Positions 1 to 6,490 of a stretch of DNA of 19,170 nucleotides are shown here, piece after piece. The stretch covers positions 1 through 19,170 of the forward strand of contig CAYRXH010000048.1 of assembly GCA_964428185.1 (NCBI GenBank). The letters run 5' to 3'. Both the position numbers and the translations under genes were made by a program. Source of the stretch: CAYMAZ01 sp964428185. GTDB lineage: Bacteria; Bacteroidota; Bacteroidia; Bacteroidales; DTU049. Position 1 is the first letter of the stretch; every line of letters starts with the position of its first letter. The notes under the pieces are model-generated. The model ran no database searches, was not told the DNA's origin, and saw nothing but the letters and a program-made list of their open reading frames with translations.

Positions 1-119
1 GTTTGACCGAATTTACGCATGCAGCGGTCATAAGACGTGCATGCGCTTCCTGCCAGCATGATAACAATCAGAGCTTGTACTGAGCAAAGTCGAAGTGCAA
101 AGAGTAATTTTAGTTTCAT
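1..119 (-). CDS. Small exported or lipoprotein-like protein, partial (possible outer-membrane spanin)
   Basis: The start codon at 119 overlaps the amidase stop codon as ATGA, so the two genes look translationally coupled. Forty codons are open before the window ends. The protein begins MKLKLLFALRLCSVQALIVI and continues MLAGSACTSYDRC, which is a basic N-terminus, a hydrophobic stretch and then GSAC, a poor but possible lipobox. A small lipoprotein placed after an i-spanin-like gene and an endolysin would fit an Rz1-type o-spanin; this is inference from position. Part of the signal segment (about residues 8 to 16) is encoded by a TGAGC...GTCGAAG mini-repeat at 74-98, so the N-terminus may have been remodelled by that insertion. 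The C-terminus lies outside the window. Confidence 0.5.
   Translation of the reverse strand, partial: MKLKLLFALRLCSVQALIVIMLAGSACTSYDRCMRKFGQ
74..98 (+). repeat. Mini-repeat copy 1 (TGAGCAAAGTCGAAG core)
   Basis: The core is CTGAGCAAAGTCGAAG, preceded by AACAATCAGAGCTTGTA. The same preceding sequence, with small changes, is found at copy 2 (5760-5795). It lies inside the signal-peptide coding part of the partial gene on the minus strand. Confidence 0.7.
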
Positions 120-592
120 TTCTTGTAAATATTGTTTTCTGGCACTCCCCATTTTCTCAACATTTGCACAGTATCAAAACTGGGACATGCTTTTGCAGCA
201 AACTGATTATGCCCGGCTATGAGGATTTCCGGCCACAAACGGATATATTCAAATATCTGTGTTTTGAGCTTCATCTCCTGCTCTGCTGTCAGTGTGTTTT
301 TCGGCCTCATGTCACTGTCACATCCTCCCACATATACAATATGGAGTGCTTCATGATTCAATCCGGAAACACCATTCGTTATCTCCCAGCTATCAACAAA
401 CTCATCATAATTGTAGTGAACCAGATTAACCAGGTTAGAATCAAGCAATATCATATCTGCATACCCAACCTGCTTCCATCCTCTTCCTTCAGGTTTTGGA
501 GCAGTGTGCCAACGAATGATGTCATCCGGAGTTACAACCCTTCCTTCAGGAGTTGCAGTGCAATGAATCACTATATACTTACGCTTATTCAT
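116..592 (-). CDS. N-acetylmuramoyl-L-alanine amidase, T7-lysozyme type (endolysin)
   Basis: This 158-aa protein is the phage endolysin, predicted to cut the amide bond between N-acetylmuramic acid and the peptide stem. It shows the Amidase_2 pattern: IHCTAT with zinc ligand His10, a Tyr at 44, and AGHNQFAAKACPSFD near the C-terminus supplying His128, Lys134 and Cys136. The His to Lys to Cys spacing (+6, +8) is the same as in T7 lysozyme (H122, K128, C130). There is no signal peptide, so release would depend on a holin or membrane disruption, as for most dsDNA phage endolysins. The start overlaps the end of the upstream spanin-like gene by 8 nt and its stop overlaps the next gene by ATGA, giving a compact lysis cassette. 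Confidence 0.88.
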   Translation of the reverse strand: MNKRKYIVIHCTATPEGRVVTPDDIIRWHTAPKPEGRGWKQVGYADMILLDSNLVNLVHYNYDEFVDSWEITNGVSGLNHEALHIVYVGGCDSDMRPKNTLTAEQEMKLKTQIFEYIRLWPEILIAGHNQFAAKACPSFDTVQMLRKWGVPENNIYKK

Positions 593-923
593 GGGTGGTT
601 GCCTTTTGAAGTAATCTTATTTTTGCCTGGGCACATTTCAATTCCTTACGGATAGTAATTATTTGAATTTCGAGATCATCTACTTTGCTTCTTGCTTCAA
701 GCAAACGCTCACGATTTTCCTCAGCACTTTTTCGCCAGTCTTCAGCTGCCTTTTTCCAGTCATCCAGAATGATCTGGTAGTTTTGTATTTCGCTCTTCAA
801 CGCACTTGCCTCTGCTTGATTCGCTTTCGCTCTATGTTCCCTTTTGTAAAAATACCACTGCACAAATGCTGTTACAAATGCTGTTCCGCCTGCTATGAGT
901 ATGGTGAAGATTACGTTTTCCAT
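585..923 (-). CDS. Membrane-anchored coiled-coil protein, i-spanin (Rz)-like
   Basis: The protein has 112 residues. Residues 4 to 24 form one hydrophobic segment (VIFTILIAGGTAFVTAFVQW), followed by basic YFYKREHR and then a long, charged, heptad-like helix to the C-terminus. A single N-terminal membrane segment followed by a periplasmic coiled coil is the layout of inner-membrane spanins, and the gene sits directly before the endolysin with an 8-nt overlap. No sequence family is recognised with certainty. A pinholin or another lysis accessory protein is the alternative. It is the first lysis gene after the tRNA. Confidence 0.55.
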   Translation of the reverse strand: MENVIFTILIAGGTAFVTAFVQWYFYKREHRAKANQAEASALKSEIQNYQIILDDWKKAAEDWRKSAEENRERLLEARSKVDDLEIQIITIRKELKCAQAKIRLLQKATTHE

Positions 924-953
924 AGTATTAACTGACTACTGTTCACTGTTTTG

Positions 954-1027
954 TTGCGGCGGAGGGATTTGAACCCCCGTCCTTGGGCGTATGAGACCCA
1001 CGAGCTACCAGATTGCTCTACACCGCA
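954..1027 (-). tRNA. tRNA-Met (anticodon CAT)
   Basis: The reverse strand folds into a complete cloverleaf of 74 nt. The acceptor stem is TGCGGTG with CGCCGCA (7 bp, one G-U). The D stem is GAGC/GCTC, with GG in the loop. The anticodon arm is TGGGT-CTCATAC-GCCCA with anticodon CAT. The variable loop is AGGAC, and the T arm is GGGGG-TTCAAAT-CCCTC, with discriminator A. The genome continues CAA, so CCA is not encoded. Elongator Met is the simplest reading; a CAT anticodon could also be tRNA-Ile2 (lysidine) or an initiator, but the first acceptor pair is T-A and paired, which argues against the initiator. The gene lies between the capsid terminator and the lysis genes on the same strand. Confidence 0.9.
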
Positions 1028-1031
1028 ATTT

Positions 1032-1064
1032 AAAAAAAGGCTGCCGCGTTTTGACAGCCTTTTC
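1032..1064 (-). terminator. Rho-independent terminator after the major capsid gene
   Basis: On the minus strand, AAAAGGCTGTC and GGCAGCCTTTT form a stem with one mismatch around a short loop, followed by a run of seven T. It begins a few bases after the capsid stop codon and ends 5 nt before the tRNA 5' end. The tRNA and lysis genes would then need read-through or another promoter. Confidence 0.8.
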
Positions 1065-1066
1065 GA

Positions 1067-2164
1067 TTATACAGTAATTTGTAAGATGCCTAGCACTCCT
1101 TTGCCGTCACCTCTTCTCTTTCTGCCTCCGGCACGCTGCAAAAAGCTGTATATGTCGCCATAGTACTGTGGATTTCCCATGTCGTCAAACATCTTTGTTT
1201 CTCCGACTGCACGTGCTACCATAGACTTATGCCAGCAAAGTGCAATTTCTGCAGATGTAGTCGCAAAGCTTGCTTCACCTGCTTCACGTGCAAGAAACTC
1301 TTCAGGTGTATAAACCAGGTCAGTTGATGTCCACTTATAGACAAGCCCTGAATCCTGAGTGATGGTCTGATCAGATGCAACCAGTGTGTTCGCACGCTCA
1401 ATGATTTTAAAGCCTTCAATTTTGTCAACCTCACCGGTTGCGGGATTGTAGATAACTGAATAATCCCTATTGGCATTCAACTTTAGCTCGCGCACAAGCT
1501 GCCCAAGCATTGTCGTTGAAATTAGAATAAATCTGTCTCCCTTTGGCACACCCCATTTGTTCATGGTTTCCTTGGCATCAATCAGGTCCTGAATCTGAAT
1601 CATTTTCCTGTTGCCTGTTCCATATTGTGCTGCTGATCCAGATCCGGAAGTCTTTATAAAGAATTCAGGACGCCAGTTATACATCATAGCCTCTGCAACA
1701 AACTGCTTCAGATAAGCCATGTCTTCACTCATACAGCTGTCCATTTTATCATACGAGAGCTCAGCCTGGTCGATGTTGGGTATAAAGCGTGGATCCGTAG
1801 TAAACTCATCAAGCACATAGGTAACATCAATATCCTTCCTGCGTGTAATCGTTGCCGGAAGTGTTTTCCTGTTTCGCTCAACTTTTGACGGTGATCCTGC
1901 CTGTGGGATGTGAACCACTCCGGTTCCAATCACATACTGGCTTTCGTCAATCGACTGAAGGAGAAACTCATTATTTTTGAACAGATTACTCACTATGTAA
2001 TCAGTCCAGATTTCGGGTGTAACTGCCATCATTGTGACGTTTTTTGGCTTTGGTATAAGCGTGGCTGCTACTGCAGCAACTGCACCAAGAGGCCCTGCAA
2101 AAGCTTCCACAACACCCACAAAGAGCATTGATATGAGCAGTGAAAAGATGAATTTTGTTCGCAT
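1067..2164 (-). CDS. Major capsid protein (Mu-like phage)
   Basis: This 365-aa protein sits after protease/scaffold and a small putative decoration gene, the usual place of the major head protein. The body (from about residue 45) has features of HK97-like or E-type coat proteins: an early LFKNNEFL helix, a central acidic and helical segment, KGDRFILISTTMLGQLV, and a C-terminal GDIYSFLQRAGGRKRRGDG. No enzyme motif is visible. The N-terminus is odd: MRTKFIFSLLISMLFVGVVEA resembles a Sec signal peptide and is followed by an Ala/Gly-rich hydrophobic stretch to about residue 35. It may be a delta-like region removed at maturation. Translation starts after an A-rich leader containing AAACCAATAAACCA. 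A strong terminator follows. The identification rests on position and size more than on a clear motif. Confidence 0.72.
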   Translation of the reverse strand: MRTKFIFSLLISMLFVGVVEAFAGPLGAVAAVAATLIPKPKNVTMMAVTPEIWTDYIVSNLFKNNEFLLQSIDESQYVIGTGVVHIPQAGSPSKVERNRKTLPATITRRKDIDVTYVLDEFTTDPRFIPNIDQAELSYDKMDSCMSEDMAYLKQFVAEAMMYNWRPEFFIKTSGSGSAAQYGTGNRKMIQIQDLIDAKETMNKWGVPKGDRFILISTTMLGQLVRELKLNANRDYSVIYNPATGEVDKIEGFKIIERANTLVASDQTITQDSGLVYKWTSTDLVYTPEEFLAREAGEASFATTSAEIALCWHKSMVARAVGETKMFDDMGNPQYYGDIYSFLQRAGGRKRRGDGKGVLGILQITV

Positions 2165-2198
2165 TGTTGTTGGTTTATTGGTTTTTTAATTGATTACT

Positions 2199-2606
2199 TT
2201 AGTCAATCTGCAGCGGTCTTCCCAAGGGCAGGAATGTTGTTCCGTTGTAAATAAATGATGCAACGTTTGTTTTTGATACTGCCCCTGTCATAGTAGGCGA
2301 GGTAAAGCCTGTGCCAAAAAGGACATTTCTGGCTATTCCATCACTTTTTGCCGTTACATGCACAATTGCTCCAACCTCAACGTGGCTTGCAATCGTTGCA
2401 TTTAGTGTAATTGATGTTGATAGTTGCCCAAGATTAATCATCGTTACGTTCCTGTCAATTGTAACAGCAGTTATTGCACTTACTGTCGGAGTCTGATTCT
2501 CGGCTGTCGGAAATGTGACTTCAATTTTCTTGTCAGCATCGGCTGCAATGTTTGGAGCTTTAAAATTATAGCTCGCATTGGTTGTCATGTTAATGTGTGT
2601 TCCCAT
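2199..2606 (-). CDS. Small beta-rich structural protein, probable head decoration protein
   Basis: The protein has 135 residues and is rich in Thr, Val, Ile, Ala and Asn, with alternating patterns such as TVSAITAVTIDRNVTMINLG and SITLNATIASHVEVGAIVHVTAKSDG that predict beta strands. It ends with FIYNGTTFLPLGRPLQID. It lies between the protease/scaffold gene and the major capsid gene on the same strand, where many phages keep a decoration (gpD or Hoc-like) or fibre protein. No catalytic motif, signal peptide or membrane segment is seen. The start could be Met1 (MGTHIN) or Met7 (MTTNAS). The function is inferred from place and composition only. Confidence 0.55.
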   Translation of the reverse strand: MGTHINMTTNASYNFKAPNIAADADKKIEVTFPTAENQTPTVSAITAVTIDRNVTMINLGQLSTSITLNATIASHVEVGAIVHVTAKSDGIARNVLFGTGFTSPTMTGAVSKTNVASFIYNGTTFLPLGRPLQID

Positions 2607-2621
2607 GGTATTTAAAACTGA

Positions 2622-3089
2622 TTATACGTTGTATTCTTTTCCAAACTTCTGTTTATAGAGAGCCTTGAAAACATCAGGATGATCTGCCTTCAGTGTTTCG
2701 AGTTTACCTTCTTTATGAAGCTGATCCCAGCTCAGATTTTTTGTTTCAACATCAGCACCCTGTAAGAGTTGCTGTGTAACACGGCCCACCTTTGGCAGGC
2801 TGTTGATGATCTTCTGAGCGCGATCGAAGTTCTCTGTTGCCAGCTCAGTGTATTCCTGACGCATGGTTTCGTCAATGCGCTTTTCGGCGATGGCATTGTT
2901 CACCAGGTCAACGACCTTTTGTTTGTTTGCATCAGCAATTTGCTGATTGAGTCCGGCAATGGTCTGATCTTTGGCAGCCAGATCCGTGGCAAGCTGCTGA
3001 TTGCGATTCACAACAGACTGAACGGCGGCATGAATCTGATCTTCTGTTGAATCTGCAGCAAGATTCAGCAGGTCGGTTACTTTTTTCAT
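2622..3089 (-). CDS. Predicted nested scaffold protein (Mu gpZ-like internal start)
   Basis: An in-frame ATG at 3089 would give a 155-aa protein equal to the scaffold half of the protease/scaffold gene, starting MKKVTDLLNLAADS. The sequence just before it, AAAACCAAAACAAACATCA, closely resembles the leader of the major capsid gene (AAAACCAATAAACCAACAACA), including the distance to ATG. It falls at the linker between the two domains. In Mu, genes I and Z overlap in the same way. Expression is inferred. Confidence 0.45.
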   Translation of the reverse strand: MKKVTDLLNLAADSTEDQIHAAVQSVVNRNQQLATDLAAKDQTIAGLNQQIADANKQKVVDLVNNAIAEKRIDETMRQEYTELATENFDRAQKIINSLPKVGRVTQQLLQGADVETKNLSWDQLHKEGKLETLKADHPDVFKALYKQKFGKEYNV

Positions 3090-3593
3090 TGATGTTTGTT
3101 TTGGTTTTTCAAATAATACCTCTGTTAATGATGATAATTCCAAAAGGCTTCCGTCTTTATAGAGGCGAAGTGCATTTCTGTTTGACCCGATGTCGGCAAG
3201 GCTTGCTTCCAGAATTTCGCTTTTTACAAGTGTTGGCCCCTTTTGCCCCTGAAGCATAAACTTTGTATCTTCACTCCATTCGATGGGGTTCAAGCCGGCT
3301 GATGCCATTCTGATATGCCCCTTTTCAACCTTCTTTCTGATCTTCACAGCAAGCTCATCCTCTTCGTCAAACTCTGCATCTGCAAGCAACTGACCATTTT
3401 CTTTCCTGATGTTCGTCCAGATACCGATAGGCAGCATATTCTGTGAATTGTAAGAATTGTCTCTCTTGTGCATCCACAACATCACAGGATTTCTTTCAAA
3501 ATGTGAAACATCTATCCCTTCGGTAAGAACTCTGAAATCGTGCCTGTTCACTGTTTCATCAGAAAGAACAAATGTCAGTGGCTTTTTGCTCAT
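2622..3593 (-). CDS. Head maturation protease fused to scaffold (Mu gpI-like)
   Basis: This 323-aa protein has two parts. Residues 1 to about 160 look like a U35/HK97-type prohead protease: PVMLWMHKRD carries the likely catalytic His42, GHIRMASAGL carries the likely nucleophile Ser98, and EILEASLADIGSNRNA is the family's strand with an acidic residue before it. Residues 169 to 323 form a helical, Gln- and Lys-rich region (QQLATDLAAKDQTIAGL) typical of scaffolding. In Mu, gpI is the same protease-scaffold fusion and a nested gene Z makes the scaffold alone; a nested start is visible here at Met169. The gene is the first of the divergent minus-strand operon, 44 nt downstream of a TATGTTTG promoter box. 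Confidence 0.8.
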   Translation of the reverse strand: MSKKPLTFVLSDETVNRHDFRVLTEGIDVSHFERNPVMLWMHKRDNSYNSQNMLPIGIWTNIRKENGQLLADAEFDEEDELAVKIRKKVEKGHIRMASAGLNPIEWSEDTKFMLQGQKGPTLVKSEILEASLADIGSNRNALRLYKDGSLLELSSLTEVLFEKPKQTSMKKVTDLLNLAADSTEDQIHAAVQSVVNRNQQLATDLAAKDQTIAGLNQQIADANKQKVVDLVNNAIAEKRIDETMRQEYTELATENFDRAQKIINSLPKVGRVTQQLLQGADVETKNLSWDQLHKEGKLETLKADHPDVFKALYKQKFGKEYNV

Positions 3594-3636
3594 TTACATA
3601 ATGTTAATTTTAGCCTTTCAAAAAAGGTTTAGACTG

Positions 3637-3644
3637 CAAACATA
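3637..3644 (-). promoter_or_regulatory. Promoter -7 box of the protease/capsid operon
   Basis: On the minus strand the sequence is TATGTTTG, a perfect match to the Bacteroidota -7 element TAnnTTTG, 44 nt before the protease start codon. No good -33 TTTG is found at 17 to 23 nt. The 21-bp repeats lie just upstream of the -33 zone, which suits an activator-dependent promoter. Confidence 0.55.
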
Positions 3645-3669
3645 AATACATGAATGTAATTATTTCGAA

Positions 3670-3732
3670 ATCACTCAAAGCCTTTGCATAATCACTCAAA
3701 GCCTTTGCATAAACACTCAAAGCCTTTGTGTG
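3670..3732. repeat. Three tandem 21-bp repeats with CAAAGCCTTTG palindromes (probable operator array)
   Basis: Units at 3670-3690, 3691-3711 and 3712-3732 are head-to-tail. Units 1 and 2 are identical, and unit 3 differs at the second base and the last four. Each has the odd-centred palindrome CAAAGCCTTTG (3676-3686, 3697-3707, 3718-3728), spaced exactly 21 bp, which is two helical turns. They lie between two divergent late operons. A dimeric regulator binding one face of the DNA is the natural inference. Confidence 0.8.
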
Positions 3733-3784
3733 ATTTTGTATAATCAGAAGTGTTTTTTTGATTTTTGCACATATACATTAAATA

Positions 3785-4219
3785 ATGAATGCAAAAGACA
3801 AACAGGAGTGGGCTCAATTACTTTACATTGCAGAAAATCTTACTCAGGCTGAAATTGCTGAAAAGGTTGGGGTGTCCAGAAACACAGTGAACACCTGGTG
3901 CAAGAAGTTCAAGTGGGAAGAGCTGAAGGCAGGGTTCACTATTACGCGTGAACAGCAGTTGCAGAGACTATACATGCAGATTGCAGCAATTAACAAAGTC
4001 ATTGCCGATCGTGATCAAAAGTATCCCACATCTTCAGAAGCAGATGCAATCAATAAGCTTGCAGCTGCAATTGATAAGCTTGAACGTGAAAGCTCACTGG
4101 CTGATATCATTAGTGTTACAACAAAGTTTCTCAACTGGCTGCGACCTGTTGATTTACTGAAAGCCAAAGAGATCTCAGGATGGTTTGATGCTTTCATCAA
4201 AGATACAATGAGCAGGTAA
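3785..4219 (+). CDS. Terminase small subunit (Mu gp27-like, HTH)
   Basis: The protein has 144 residues. It begins with a DNA-binding helix-turn-helix: NLTQAEIAEKVGVSRNTVNTWCKKFKW, about residues 18 to 44. This is the classic start of small terminase subunits, which recognise phage DNA before packaging. The rest is helical (DAINKLAAAIDKLERESSLADI) and likely drives ring assembly. The C-terminus, KAKEISGWFDAFIKDTMSR, probably contacts the large subunit. It is the first gene of the plus-strand head operon, and the large subunit starts 1 nt after its stop codon. A general transcription regulator would be the alternative, but the spacing to terminase argues against it. Confidence 0.82.
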   Translation: MNAKDKQEWAQLLYIAENLTQAEIAEKVGVSRNTVNTWCKKFKWEELKAGFTITREQQLQRLYMQIAAINKVIADRDQKYPTSSEADAINKLAAAIDKLERESSLADIISVTTKFLNWLRPVDLLKAKEISGWFDAFIKDTMSR

Positions 4220-4220
4220 G

Positions 4221-5744
4221 ATGCGTAAGAAAACCAATAAGGAATTATTGCAGTACTGGGATGACTACCGGAATAGTCTGCTTGCTAACACGTATGTAGA
4301 GAAACGCTCTGCTGCAGAGATTCAGAAACATCGTCATCAACTTGAAGAAGATCCTATTGAATGGATCAAATTCTTCTTTCCAAAATTCGCTTATGCCGAA
4401 TTTGCAACATTTCAAAAACAGGCAATACGAAGACTTACCAAAAACATGGAATGGTATGAGGTTCTATCCTGGTCACGTGAATTGAGCAAAACAACCATCA
4501 CCATGTTTGTGGTGATGTATCTGGCATTGACCGGCAAAAAGAAAAACATACTTCTTGTTTCAAATTCAAAAGACAATGCCGATCGCCTGCTTGAGCCTTA
4601 CCGGGCAAATATGGACAGCAACCAGAGGATTATCACTTATTACGGCAATCAATACAGCCTTGGCAAATGGGAGATGGGAGAGTTTACAACTGCAAAAGGA
4701 GTTGCATTCAGGGCAATTGGTGCAGGACAATCACCCAGGGGAACCAAGAACGATGAATTCCGTCCTGATGAAATCATAATAGATGATTTCGACACCGACG
4801 AAGATTGCAGAAATCCTGAAGTGATCAACAAAAAGTGGAACTGGTTTGAGGGAGCTTTGTATCCAACACGTTCAATCAACAATCCCCTGCAGGTGATATG
4901 GTGCGGCAACATCATTGCTAAAGACTGTGCAATTGTCAGGGCCGGCAAAATTGCCGACAATCATGATATCATCAATATCCGGGACAAGAATGGAAAAAGC
5001 AGCTGGCCTCAAAAAAACACCGAAGAGCATATTGACAGGGTTCTGAGCAAGATATCCACAAGAGCTGCACAACAGGAATACTTTAACAACCCGGTGAGTG
5101 TAGGTGATGTGTTTACCGAAATGCACTGGGGAAAAGTGCCTCCTCTCTTTTTGTTTCCCTTTCTGGTATGCTATGGAGACCCTGCACCCAGCAACACCAA
5201 AAACAAAGCCGGCAGCTTTAAGGGTGTGTTTTTGCTGGGAGTACTGGACGGAAAGTTTTATGTAATCACCGGATATCTGGACCATGCAACCAACAGCGAA
5301 TATGTTGACTGGATGTATTATGTGAATGAATATGTGAAGAATCAAAAGCAGATATACTTTTTCACAGAAAACAACAGCCTTCAGGATCCATTCTATCAGC
5401 AGGTATTTTTGCCTTTGTTTATTGAAAAGGGAAAAGAACATGGGTATTATCTTGCCATTAGCCCTGACATCAGAGTAAAGCCTGATAAGTTTTCCCGAAT
5501 TGAAGGTAACCTGGAGCCTTTGAACAGACAGGGAAGGCTTATTCTAAACGAAGATGAAAAAGGCAATCCACACATGCAACGGCTGGAAGATCAGTTTCTG
5601 ATGGTCAATCCGAAATTGTCAGCACCTGCTGACGGACCCGACTGTGTGGAGGGCGGTGTGTGGATCTGCAATATGAAACAGGGGTTGCTTGGCTTTGAAA
5701 GCTTTAAAACCGGGAAACGCCCAAGCAATAAAAAACGAGTATAA
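4221..5744 (+). CDS. Terminase large subunit (Mu gp28-like)
   Basis: This 507-aa protein is the DNA-packaging motor. The N-terminal ATPase shows a Walker A-like WSRELSKTT (84-92, in the terminase form lacking the first Gly) and a Walker B, EIIIDD (184-189). The C-terminal RNase H-like nuclease shows YGDPAPS with Asp320, FFTENN with Glu383, and a late acidic residue in GPDCVEGGVW. WFEGALYPTRS and VIWCGNIIA in between suit the coupling motif region. The protein is a little shorter than Mu gp28. It cleaves and pumps DNA into the prohead together with the portal two genes further on. Starts ATG directly after the small subunit; no frameshift is seen. Confidence 0.9.
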   Translation: MRKKTNKELLQYWDDYRNSLLANTYVEKRSAAEIQKHRHQLEEDPIEWIKFFFPKFAYAEFATFQKQAIRRLTKNMEWYEVLSWSRELSKTTITMFVVMYLALTGKKKNILLVSNSKDNADRLLEPYRANMDSNQRIITYYGNQYSLGKWEMGEFTTAKGVAFRAIGAGQSPRGTKNDEFRPDEIIIDDFDTDEDCRNPEVINKKWNWFEGALYPTRSINNPLQVIWCGNIIAKDCAIVRAGKIADNHDIINIRDKNGKSSWPQKNTEEHIDRVLSKISTRAAQQEYFNNPVSVGDVFTEMHWGKVPPLFLFPFLVCYGDPAPSNTKNKAGSFKGVFLLGVLDGKFYVITGYLDHATNSEYVDWMYYVNEYVKNQKQIYFFTENNSLQDPFYQQVFLPLFIEKGKEHGYYLAISPDIRVKPDKFSRIEGNLEPLNRQGRLILNEDEKGNPHMQRLEDQFLMVNPKLSAPADGPDCVEGGVWICNMKQGLLGFESFKTGKRPSNKKRV

Positions 5745-5747
5745 TTT

Positions 5748-6059
5748 ATGAAACTGAAAACAATCAGAACCTGTACTGAGCCGGGTCGAAGTACGAACAT
5801 TAAAAGAGTAACCAATCAGTGGCTGTTAGTCATTATGTACAAGCGCATCCGCAACAGAATGAAAATCAAAAGTGCAATCAAACATGCAAACAAAATGCAC
5901 ATGATGACGAAAAAACAGTTTTATGTTATTCAGGTTTTTGGCAAAATTCGTGTCTATGACCGTAACAGAATCAATCTTTTGGTTGATCGTGGTGTTCTGT
6001 CAAAACAAATGAAAAACGCATTATACCTGCAAAAGGTTTGTATTTATTTCACTAAATAG
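5748..6059 (+). CDS. Small basic protein, unknown function
   Basis: The longest reading is 103 aa, starting 3 nt after the terminase stop codon. The conserved-looking core is the second half: MKIKSAIKHANKMHMMTKKQ, then FYVIQVFGKIRVYDRNRINLLVDRGVL. Residues 6 to 17 (IRTCTEPGRSTN) are encoded by a mini-repeat, so the native start may be Met30 (5835) or Met38 (5859). The protein is strongly basic, has no membrane segment, and lies between terminase and gp36. I do not recognise a family with certainty; similar small proteins occur near terminase in Bacteroidota Mu-like prophages, as far as I recall. Confidence 0.5.
   Translation: MKLKTIRTCTEPGRSTNIKRVTNQWLLVIMYKRIRNRMKIKSAIKHANKMHMMTKKQFYVIQVFGKIRVYDRNRINLLVDRGVLSKQMKNALYLQKVCIYFTK
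5770..5795 (+). repeat. Mini-repeat copy 2 (TGAGCCGGGTCGAAG core)
   Basis: The core is GTACTGAGCCGGGTCGAAGT, preceded by AACAATCAGAACC as in copy 1. It lies at the beginning of the small basic gene after terminase and encodes IRTCTEPGRST in that frame. Confidence 0.7.
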
Positions 6060-6066
6060 CATCATT

Positions 6067-6477
6067 ATGTATCTTACAAAATCAGATATTGAAAAAGGGG
6101 CTTATCCGGAAGTGGTTGCCGTGCTGAGCAGGAATGACAGTAATATTACTCAGGCGATCGAAGAAGCCATTGAAGAAGTAAGAGCCTATCTCACAGCAAG
6201 ATATGACATGGATAAAGAGTTTGCCAAAACGGGAACAGCACGCAACACAATGGTTGTAAAGATTGTTCGTGATGTGGCACTATGGAATATCTATTCAGGC
6301 AGCAATCCTGTGAACATGAGCGAAACCCGTGAAGCAAACTATCATTCAACATTAAAGCTGCTTCGTGATATACAGGCAGAGAAAGCCACCATTGACGGCT
6401 TGCAGCGAAAAGATGCAGCAACCGGCAGCAATTATATCAGGTTTCAGTCAAATCCCAAACGCAGCAATCACTATTAA
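6067..6477 (+). CDS. gp36-like head-tail protein (DUF1320)
   Basis: The protein has 136 residues. It opens MYLTKSDIEKGAYPEVVAVL and continues with ITQAIEEAIEEVRAYLTARYD, the start seen in DUF1320 (Mu gp36) proteins, which are helical connector proteins of the head-tail joining group. VVKIVRDVALWNIY and DIQAEKATIDGL follow, also in keeping with that family. It starts 7 nt after the previous gene and lies 13 nt before the portal gene. It probably sits under the portal at the neck. No catalytic motif is present. Confidence 0.75.
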   Translation: MYLTKSDIEKGAYPEVVAVLSRNDSNITQAIEEAIEEVRAYLTARYDMDKEFAKTGTARNTMVVKIVRDVALWNIYSGSNPVNMSETREANYHSTLKLLRDIQAEKATIDGLQRKDAATGSNYIRFQSNPKRSNHY

Positions 6478-6490
6478 TTGTTAACTTATT

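Noticed and set aside
17..44. Two GCATGC palindromes near the window start, as a possible operator or attachment site
   Set aside because: They lie in the open frame of the partial minus-strand gene, and short palindromes of this kind are common by chance.
951..1163. Plus-strand ORF of 70 aa (RRRDLNPRPWAYETHELPDC)
   Set aside because: This is the well-known false peptide read from the antisense of a tRNA gene; the tRNA-Met at 954-1027 explains it.
3670..3732. The three 21-bp repeats as a CRISPR array
   Set aside because: Units are directly adjacent with no spacers, and no cas gene is present.
4872..5441. Minus-strand ORF of 189 aa within the terminase gene
   Set aside because: It is fully antisense to a clear large terminase subunit with conserved ATPase and nuclease motifs; it has no promoter or homologous feature of its own.
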